A stretch of DNA of 12,629 nucleotides, from contig JAOUNV010000011.1 of assembly GCA_029880775.1 (NCBI GenBank), positions 1 through 12,629 on the forward strand, read 5' to 3'. This document shows positions 6,848 through 12,629 of this stretch, in pieces (position 1 is the first letter of the stretch; each line of letters opens with the position of its first letter). This stretch comes from Nitrospinota bacterium (GTDB lineage: Bacteria; Nitrospinota_A; UBA7883). The translations under genes were made by a program, and so were the position numbers. The notes under the pieces were generated by a model. That model saw only the letters and a list, made by a program, of their open reading frames with translations. It had not been told where the DNA came from and searched no databases.

Positions 6848-7747
6848 TTAAAACACAGTCTCGCCCACCCTCTCTTTAACCTGCGATTTATAGAAGATGC
6901 TGTTTCCATAACGAATAGACTCGAAGTCGTCAGACAGTCCATAAAGATTCTCCGTCACACCCAGGATCAACAAACCTGATGTGTTGAGAATCTTGGAGAA
7001 TTGGCTGAATATTTTCTTTTTCGTAATGTCATCAAAATATATCAATACGTTGCGGCAGAAGATAATATCGTACGCGCCCAGATTTGAAAACGATTCAGTA
7101 AGGTTGATACGTCGGAACTCAACCATTCTTTGCAGGTAAGGCTTTATCTGCCACAAGTTCCCTACCCTGTCCAGGTACTTGGCCTTCTGAAGGGCGTTCA
7201 GGCCTCGGTCCGATTCCAGGTCGGTAAACTCCCCGGCCACCGCCCGAGCCAGCACCTTGGGGCTTATATCCGAGGCCAATATGGAAAAGTCATCCAGTGT
7301 CACACCGTTGCCCTTGTTGCTCTCTATGTAATCGGAGAGGATCATGGCTATGCTATACGGCTCCTGCCCTGTTGATGAGGCGGCGCACCATATTTTCACC
7401 TTTGGCCCCTTGCGCTGGTATGTGTGGCTTTTTCTGTTTAACACAAGTTCCGTCAGCTTTGGCGCCAGATGCGCTTTGAATGCTTCGAAGGGGTGAATGT
7501 CCCGGAAAAAAGAGGTCTCGTTGGTTGTGATGGCAGAGATTATCTGGTCCCTCAGGTCGGCGTTTTCCCGAATCGACAGCGTCTTGTTTAGTTCGGAGAA
7601 GCTTTCATACCCGTGGGCGGCCAGTAGAGGCTCCAGCCGCTGCCGAACCAGGTATTTTTTCGACTCGTTGATATCAAGACCGCAGATTCTGTATATATAT
7701 GCCGTGATGTCGGCAAATTCCTTCTCTGTAATTTCCATGACCTTCAC
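6848..7747 (-). CDS. cheR: Chemoreceptor glutamate methyltransferase CheR
   Basis: Methylates glutamates in the cytoplasmic helices of chemoreceptors using S-adenosylmethionine, providing sensory adaptation. The 299-residue protein has the all-helical N-terminal CheR domain (about 5-60), the NETSFFR motif (76-82), the SAM-binding loop AASSTGQEPYS (122-132), an acidic residue Asp160 in ASDISPKVL, and FCRNVLIYFD (230-239). Length and motif order match the family, with no TPR extension. The listed start is a GTG at 7747, which overlaps the cheB stop as GTGA and so suggests translational coupling. An ATG at 7738, three codons downstream, is an alternative; the AGAGGA just upstream is better placed for the GTG. 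It is encoded with cheB and two receptors. Neither the full receptor nor the visible C-terminal part of the other ends in a CheR-tethering pentapeptide, so docking is probably direct. Confidence 0.96.
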   Translation of the reverse strand: MKVMEITEKEFADITAYIYRICGLDINESKKYLVRQRLEPLLAAHGYESFSELNKTLSIRENADLRDQIISAITTNETSFFRDIHPFEAFKAHLAPKLTELVLNRKSHTYQRKGPKVKIWCAASSTGQEPYSIAMILSDYIESNKGNGVTLDDFSILASDISPKVLARAVAGEFTDLESDRGLNALQKAKYLDRVGNLWQIKPYLQRMVEFRRINLTESFSNLGAYDIIFCRNVLIYFDDITKKKIFSQFSKILNTSGLLILGVTENLYGLSDDFESIRYGNSIFYKSQVKERVGETVF

Positions 7748-8859
7748 CCATTCCTCTTCTTCACAACCGTCTCAATGGCGGGAGCAATCTGCTCTATTGA
7801 CAGAACTTCGTCCACCGCCCCAGTCGCCACGGCGCTTCCAGGCATCCCCCACACCACGCTGGTGGGCTCGTCTTGCGCAATAATATGCGCACCGGAGGTT
7901 TTCAATCCTACCATTGAATTGGCGCCATCGTTGCCCATGCCGGTGAGGATCGCCGCCACCAGATTCCCTCCATAAACATGGTTAGCCGATTTGAACAAAA
8001 TATCCACTGATGGACGACAGCCGTTCTCTGGCGGGTCATCCGTTATCGAAATCCTCGATTCTCCGTCGGCCCCGGACTTCACTATCATGTGCCTTCCTCC
8101 AGGGGCTATAAACACCTTGCTGCCCGACACTATTTCTCCGTTAACCGCCTCCAACACAGGGCAAGGGCATTTTTTGGCCAGGCTCTCCGCCAGAGACTGG
8201 GTGAACTTGGGCGGCATGTGCTGCACCACCAGGATAGGTGTCTTGACCCTCTGCAAAAGTTCCGGCAACATCAGGGAAAGGGCTTTCGGCCCCCCTGTAG
8301 ACACACCGATGAGAACAACGTTCACCGCCGTCCCCGCCCCCTTGCTCGCCACGATCTTCGGGGGAAGGGCTGGCGCCGCCACCGGCCCTTGTCCGGCGCT
8401 ACGGAGCCTGAAGCTCTCCTTGTCCTTCGACCTCTGTACGCCATAAACCCTGATTTTCACCAGCAGTTGTCGCCGTAAGGCTTCCATATTGGCGCCCATG
8501 TCGGACCCGGAGGGCTTTTCAACGAAGTCAAAAGCGCCAGCCTCCAGCGACTCTATGGTGATGGCCGCTCCCTTCACAGTGTGGGAGCTTAGCATGATGA
8601 CCCCCACCTCCTGGGAAAGCTTGCCGGAAGCGTTTAGCTCGTTTATATGGCGCATGGTCTCCACGCCATCCATATCCGGCATTTCGACATCCAGGGTCAC
8701 GATGTCTGGCGGGTTATCCTTAATAAATTCCAGAGCTTTCACGCCATTCCGAACAGACCCTACTACCTCGCAATCCTTCGTCTCAGCCAGAATGCTGGCT
8801 ACGGCGCTACGAAATACAAGCGAGTCGTCAACAATCAGTACTCTTGTTTTTTTGCTCAT
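7744..8859 (-). CDS. cheB: Chemoreceptor methylesterase/deamidase CheB
   Basis: Removes methyl groups from receptor glutamate methyl esters, and in many bacteria deamidates receptor glutamines, when phosphorylated by the chemotaxis kinase CheA. The 371-residue protein has an N-terminal receiver with acidic pair Asp11-Asp12, phosphorylation site Asp57 in TLDVEMPDMDG, Ser91 and Lys115 (EKP). A variable linker follows (about 140-178), then the esterase domain with the catalytic triad Ser187 in GVSTGGP, His214 in VQHMP and Asp311 in TGMGNDG. All functional residues are present. The ATG at 8859 has GGAAG close upstream (8863-8867). The gene overlaps cheR by 4 nt. Its receiver is the only intact one in the window, so an off-window CheA is needed to activate it. 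Confidence 0.97.
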   Translation of the reverse strand: MSKKTRVLIVDDSLVFRSAVASILAETKDCEVVGSVRNGVKALEFIKDNPPDIVTLDVEMPDMDGVETMRHINELNASGKLSQEVGVIMLSSHTVKGAAITIESLEAGAFDFVEKPSGSDMGANMEALRRQLLVKIRVYGVQRSKDKESFRLRSAGQGPVAAPALPPKIVASKGAGTAVNVVLIGVSTGGPKALSLMLPELLQRVKTPILVVQHMPPKFTQSLAESLAKKCPCPVLEAVNGEIVSGSKVFIAPGGRHMIVKSGADGESRISITDDPPENGCRPSVDILFKSANHVYGGNLVAAILTGMGNDGANSMVGLKTSGAHIIAQDEPTSVVWGMPGSAVATGAVDEVLSIEQIAPAIETVVKKRNG

Positions 8860-9038
8860 CCACTTCCAATCGAAAAATCGTCTATCACACCCGCGTATGG
8901 TAGTTTAACAGCTTAAAAGGGTATTTACTCTCAAATATCTCTACAAATGTCCATGGCCGGGAGTACGATAAGCTCTCTTGAGTGAATAACGTAACTACAC
9001 CGCTAAGGGTAGGACTTTCCGCCCCTCTCGAGATAAAT
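8860..9038 (-). other. 179-bp gap between receptor and cheB, no firm signal
   Basis: The stretch between the receptor stop and the cheB start holds no convincing gene. I found no strong intrinsic terminator and no good promoter; TTGTAG with a 17-bp spacer to TACCCT on the minus strand is only a weak candidate. A short inverted repeat, TTTAA-CAGC-TTAAA, lies around 8900-8920. A separate promoter for cheBR is possible but not shown. Confidence 0.4.
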
Positions 9039-11987
9039 CTAGGCCACTTTGAATTTGGAAACCATCATGTCCAATTCGCCTGCTATCCGGGCCAGGCTAA
9101 GCGAGGACTGGTTCACAAGTTGGGCGCTGTTGGTAGTGTCAGTGGCGTTGTCGCTCACCACCTGGATGTTTGTGGAAACATCCAGCGCCCCCCGAGCAGC
9201 TTGCCCCACGTTAGAGGACATCTCACTGGAGCCCTTGGCTACCTGGGAGATCGACAAGGCTATGGAGCTTGCCCCTTCCGCAGCCTGGTTTACCGTCTCC
9301 GATATCTCCCGGGCCGTCTTGCTCTGCCGCTCCATCATGCCAGTTACGTCCTCCACCGATTTGCCTATGGAATTCATGATGGAAAACATCTCGCCTAGCA
9401 CTTCCACCGCCCGCTCCGTGTTGTCCTGCACCCCCTCTATCCTTTTGGCGATATCCTCCGCAGCAGAGGCGCTCTGGTTAGCCAGTTGTTTTATCTCGTT
9501 AGCCACCACCGCAAACCCCTTTCCCGCAGCTCCGGCCGAGGCCGCCTCTATGGTGGCGTTGAGCGCCAAAAGGTTCGTTTGCTCGGCAATCCTCTTTATC
9601 ACCCCGGTCACCTTGCCGATCTCCCCCGCGGCAGCGTCCAGAGAGTTCATCGCCCGCGAAGCGGCGGCGGAGCGCTCCTTGGCCGCGCCAGTAACAGTCA
9701 GCGCCTTCCTGGCCCCCTCTGTGATGTTATGGATCGACGTGCTCATATCATCCATCGTGGCCGAAACGCTGACCATGCTCTTGCTCACATCCTCCGCCCC
9801 GTTGGACACCATGGAAACGTTCAGGCTCATCTCCTCCACAGCGAGCGCCATCGCGCTTATACTGCTGGACATCTGCTCCGTGGCTCCGGCCACCACGGTG
9901 GCCTTGTTTGTCATTTCCTCGGACCCGGAGGCAAGCTGCAGGGAAACACCAGACATCTCCTCCGAAGAGGAGGCCAGGGTCTTCGAACTATAGGATATCT
10001 CTACCAGGACCTTCTGCATTTTCTCCATCAACCGGTTGAACCAGAAAGCCAGGTCCCCCACCTCGTCCTTGGTTTTCACTTCCATCCGCTGGGTCAGGTC
10101 CCCCTCCCCTTCAGATATATCTTTGAGCCGCTGCACAGCGTCGTAAAGCGGATTGATCGCCGCGATCACGATCATGATCGTCAGCACCACCACGGCAAAG
10201 GAGAGCAACGCTATGAACCCGTTAAGAAATATGGAGTATGTCGAATCTTCTTCTATCTTCTCCACCACGATCTTTGCCTGGTCCCCCACAATCCCCGACA
10301 TCATCAGAACCGTATTGATTGCCCTGGTAGCCTTTTCCATCCATTTGGTCCCCGTCATTCCATAGTCGACAGGCCCGATAGACCTCATCAACACCCAATA
10401 CTCTCGCCGGTTTTCCGGGTTATAAAAAACCGGTGTCCACAAGTATGTATTTCCATTTTTCGTCACCGCCATACCTGTATCCCGCGATAGAACGTCCTCG
10501 GCCATATCCGGAAGATCCAACAATATGTTGTTTTGCTGGCGGCCCAATCCCCCCACAAATCCCCATGCCTTGTCATTGTCGGAGTGATGGAGATAGTATC
10601 CGTCCCCATCAACCAAAAACGCCTTCACCTGCCTGTCTTTTTGCCGGATATTTTCCAGCGCCCGGCCCACTATGATCCTGGCTAAGACATATCCGGACAG
10701 CGTGTTATTGGCGTATACAGGCGCAACCAACGACATCACCGGCCTGTATGGGGTCTCCAGCTTGCCTTCCACCATGTTCAGCGATACCCGCGAGATGTAC
10801 ATTTCCCCAGGCCCAAGGTTCCTGGCCCGATCCATAACCTCGTCCTCCACCTTGTCGGCCAGCCGGGCGCCGCGGCGGCGGGAAAAGGTGGCGCCATCAT
10901 AATCCACTCTGACGAGCTCTTTTCCCAAAGGATCTATGAACCTGATTATCATATAATCCTGACTGGATTGGGACAGGGCGAAATAATCGTTCTCCACCGA
11001 CAGCTTCAACCGCAATAGGCCCTGTCTGTCCTCCACCAGGGCTCCCGCAAGCTTCATCACATTCGACGAGTTGGCCAAGTTCCACAGCTCATCCACCTTG
11101 GCCTTCATATGGCTCTCCAGTCTCGCCTTTTCCCCATCGATCATTGATTTTATCTGACCGACCTTGCTCCTCCGCTCTTTGCTTTTACGATATACGTCAT
11201 CGCGCAATTGGCGGTATTCCCCCAGAAATTCCTTTTCATACAAATTAATCATATTTTTCAATTGCGCAGGGGTACTCGAATAATCCTTGATGGACATTAT
11301 CCTCTTGGAGGCTTCATCCACCACAGAATTGGTTTTTTCAAGCTGCGTCAGCCTCAAGTCGGAAATGGGCGCCCCCTTCTCCACCGCCTCCAGAAGACCG
11401 GCTCTCTCCCTGCCGGCGAATTCCGCCAACGTGGCCGCGTTGGATCGGATGATAGTATTGTAATAGGTCAGCCGTTCCTTTTCATTTATAGGCGCCAGCG
11501 CCAGGTCTCGCACGAAGAATTCCATCTCAATGTTGTCTGTAGACAATTTCAACCATTCTTCCGGTTCAATCTGCCGGAACTCAACCTTCTCCCTGGCGGC
11601 CAATAATTCGTTCCGATTCTTTCTCCACCTCTCCGCAGCCAGCTTCAGGTCCATATTTTCCGACATGCCAAGCAGGATATCAAGCGAGGCTACGGCCTTC
11701 TCCATCCTTCCCTGCCCCTGGCTGGCAGACTGGTTGAACTTGTTTAAAACTTCCTCGTCAGTGTTCTCCGAAGCAAGGATGGTCACCCCAAAACCTCTTT
11801 CCAACGCTTGGTGTCCGGCCGCCTCGTTCAAATCCCCAGCGATTGAATTTATCAATTCATAGTACTGCGCATCTGTGTACTCACCCCAGGCTCTGCGCAG
11901 ATTTAACGTGGAAACGAAGATAGACATCCCCAAAATAATTATCAGGGCTACTATTAATTTTGCTTTTATGCTCTGGAATCGTCTCAT
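9039..11987 (-). CDS. Methyl-accepting chemotaxis protein with NIT-like and double-Cache periplasmic sensor
   Basis: A 982-residue transmembrane chemoreceptor expected to signal through CheW and CheA. Membrane helix 1 is at about 10-28 and helix 2 at about 586-610, leaving a periplasmic part of roughly 557 residues. This part has two modules. Residues about 45-290 are helical and NIT-like, with HQALERGFG (59-67) and a second-half motif AGRERAGLLEAV (191-202). Residues about 300-545 look like a double Cache (PDC) domain, with IIRFIDPLGKELVRVDY (347-363) and AFLVDGDGYYLHHSD (456-470). Inside the cell come a HAMP domain (about 611-664, INPL start) and the signalling hairpin (about 700-950) with tip IAEQTNLLALNATIEAA (800-816). 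The tip continues ASAGAAGKG, so Ser817 and Ala820 replace the common Arg and Glu. No C-terminal CheR-docking pentapeptide is present. The ATG at 11987 has no clear Shine-Dalgarno sequence. The ligand is unknown; the NIT label is by motif resemblance only. Confidence 0.94.
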   Translation of the reverse strand: MRRFQSIKAKLIVALIIILGMSIFVSTLNLRRAWGEYTDAQYYELINSIAGDLNEAAGHQALERGFGVTILASENTDEEVLNKFNQSASQGQGRMEKAVASLDILLGMSENMDLKLAAERWRKNRNELLAAREKVEFRQIEPEEWLKLSTDNIEMEFFVRDLALAPINEKERLTYYNTIIRSNAATLAEFAGRERAGLLEAVEKGAPISDLRLTQLEKTNSVVDEASKRIMSIKDYSSTPAQLKNMINLYEKEFLGEYRQLRDDVYRKSKERRSKVGQIKSMIDGEKARLESHMKAKVDELWNLANSSNVMKLAGALVEDRQGLLRLKLSVENDYFALSQSSQDYMIIRFIDPLGKELVRVDYDGATFSRRRGARLADKVEDEVMDRARNLGPGEMYISRVSLNMVEGKLETPYRPVMSLVAPVYANNTLSGYVLARIIVGRALENIRQKDRQVKAFLVDGDGYYLHHSDNDKAWGFVGGLGRQQNNILLDLPDMAEDVLSRDTGMAVTKNGNTYLWTPVFYNPENRREYWVLMRSIGPVDYGMTGTKWMEKATRAINTVLMMSGIVGDQAKIVVEKIEEDSTYSIFLNGFIALLSFAVVVLTIMIVIAAINPLYDAVQRLKDISEGEGDLTQRMEVKTKDEVGDLAFWFNRLMEKMQKVLVEISYSSKTLASSSEEMSGVSLQLASGSEEMTNKATVVAGATEQMSSSISAMALAVEEMSLNVSMVSNGAEDVSKSMVSVSATMDDMSTSIHNITEGARKALTVTGAAKERSAAASRAMNSLDAAAGEIGKVTGVIKRIAEQTNLLALNATIEAASAGAAGKGFAVVANEIKQLANQSASAAEDIAKRIEGVQDNTERAVEVLGEMFSIMNSIGKSVEDVTGMMERQSKTAREISETVNQAAEGASSIALSISQVAKGSSEMSSNVGQAARGALDVSTNIQVVSDNATDTTNSAQLVNQSSLSLARIAGELDMMVSKFKVA

Positions 11988-12072
11988 TTTATCTATTCAA
12001 CGGCAGTTATCGTTACAATTTAGGAACCCCCCAGCCAACACAAACAGACTGTATTACTTAAACTTAAGGGGT

Positions 12073-12101
12073 ATTATCCCCAATATGGGGAAGAATATGA
12101 A
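12073..12101 (-). promoter_or_regulatory. Candidate sigma-70 promoter for the full-length receptor
   Basis: On the minus strand TTCATA (12096-12101, 4 of 6 to consensus), a 17-bp spacer and GATAAT (12073-12078, 5 of 6) form a plausible promoter. Transcription would start near 12066, with a leader of about 78 nt. An inverted repeat (12078-12090) overlaps the spacer and the edge of the -10 box. No sigma-28 flagellar-type promoter was found in this gap. The match is moderate and unsupported by any other signal. Confidence 0.33.
12078..12090. repeat. 13-bp inverted repeat in receptor promoter region
   Basis: CCCCA-ATA-TGGGG (plus-strand reading) is a perfect inverted repeat with 5-bp arms. A further GGGG at 12068-12071 could pair with the same CCCC, so two mutually exclusive small hairpins are possible. 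Its place between the candidate -35 and -10 elements would suit an operator. It is too short to be sure, and no regulator is known. Confidence 0.3.
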
Positions 12102-12131
12102 GTGTTTTCTACGGAAGATTAATGAGTGAGG

Positions 12132-12629
12132 TTACGCCAACCTGAAATTACTTATTTGCCTTTCCATATTCTTGGCGATATCGCTTATCTCCACCGCCGA
12201 TTCACGCACCGCCTCGGCGCTCGTGCGCGCATCTCCGGCCGCCTGGCTCACACCGTGGATATTGGAGGTCACATCATAAGCTCCATTGGCCGCTTCCCCC
12301 GTGTTCCTGGAGACTTCCAGCGCCCCCTTGGAGACCTCCGCCATAGACGTGGCCACATGTTGGACCCCCCCGGCGGCGCTGCTGACCGTTTCCGATATGG
12401 AGGCCACGGCACTAGCCTGTTGCTCCACCGAATCGGTGATTACTCCCACCGACTGGTTAATCTGCCGGATGATATTTCCTATATCGGCAATCACCTTGAC
12501 CGCATCTTTAGAACTTGCCTGCACTCCCGATATCCGGTTGGCGATATCCTCGGCCGCCGCCCCGCTCTGGTTGGCCAGCTCTTTTATCTCGTTGGCCACC
12601 ACAGCGAATCCCCTCCCCGCAGCCCCGGC
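12132..12629 (-). CDS. Methyl-accepting chemotaxis protein, C-terminal part (5' end cut by window edge)
   Basis: The last 165 residues of a second chemoreceptor. The frame is open to the window edge at 12629 and stops at TAA (12132-12134). It begins inside the hairpin tip (AGAAGRGFAVVANEIKEL) and continues through the C-terminal signalling helix to the end (ISNFRLA). From the same tip position to the stop both receptors have exactly 165 residues, so the two C-terminal helices align without gaps and belong to one length class. The sensor domain, membrane segments and HAMP domain are outside the window. Like its neighbour it has Ala where many receptors have Glu at the tip, and no CheR-docking pentapeptide. 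It lies 144 nt upstream of the full-length receptor gene in the same direction and probably arose from a shared ancestor by duplication. Confidence 0.94.
   Translation of the reverse strand, partial: AGAAGRGFAVVANEIKELANQSGAAAEDIANRISGVQASSKDAVKVIADIGNIIRQINQSVGVITDSVEQQASAVASISETVSSAAGGVQHVATSMAEVSKGALEVSRNTGEAANGAYDVTSNIHGVSQAAGDARTSAEAVRESAVEISDIAKNMERQISNFRLA

Noticed and set aside
6800..6850. Possible terminator after cheR
   Set aside because: There are T-rich and A-rich tracts just after the stop, but no convincing stem precedes them.
8860..9038. Possible cyclic-di-GMP or other riboswitch upstream of cheB
   Set aside because: I looked for conserved riboswitch core elements and found none that I could align.
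9049..10490. Two long plus-strand open frames (314 and 334 codons) opposite the full-length receptor
   Set aside because: The receptor on the minus strand is unambiguous; these frames have shadow composition typical of antisense to a Ser/Ala-rich coiled coil.
1..12629. tRNA, rRNA, CRISPR array, insertion sequence or prophage features
   Set aside because: No repeat-spacer pattern, transposase, integrase, terminal repeats or RNA gene signature was seen on either strand.

Overview
The window comes from a Gram-negative (diderm) bacterium that makes type IV pili and has a chemosensory system. Base composition is moderate to slightly GC-rich. The evidence is an inner-membrane pilus platform protein, a PilT-type ATPase, a PilS-like kinase and transmembrane chemoreceptors with large periplasmic parts. 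The protein style (MCP tip with IEAASAG, flavin-dependent ThyX, PilT with an atypical C-terminal domain) would fit a Desulfobacterota, Nitrospirota or Nitrospinota relative. That is an impression from sequence style and not a phylogenetic result.

Region 1 (1-1729, plus strand) is housekeeping. It holds the 3' two thirds of gltX (glutamyl-tRNA synthetase, cut by the left edge), followed 24 nt later by thyX (flavin-dependent thymidylate synthase).

Region 2 (1772-6687, minus strand, convergent with thyX) is a type IV pilus block. In transcription order it is a PilT-family ATPase, a small zinc-ribbon plus degenerate receiver protein I do not recognise as a named family, the PilC inner-membrane platform, and a PilS-like sensor kinase. 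The first three genes are tightly spaced. A candidate sigma-70 promoter (TTGTTT, 17 bp, TATAAT) lies upstream of the ATPase gene, and a GC-rich hairpin sits between pilC and the kinase gene. No pilB and no pilR are in the window.

Region 3 (6848-12629, minus strand) is chemosensory. In transcription order it is a partial methyl-accepting chemotaxis protein cut by the right edge, a full-length 982-residue MCP with a two-module periplasmic sensor, cheB (methylesterase) and cheR (methyltransferase); cheB and cheR overlap by 4 nt. No cheA or cheW is present.

All eight minus-strand genes point the same way, so receptor adaptation genes run directly into pilus-motor genes. A natural working idea is that the receptors feed a pathway controlling pilus-driven motility, but the kinase and coupling protein that would show this lie outside the window. 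The points most worth a second look are the zinc-ribbon/pseudo-receiver protein between pilT and pilC, the NIT-like plus double-Cache receptor, the PilT variant without the usual AIRNLIRE motif, and the PilS-like kinase without a visible partner.
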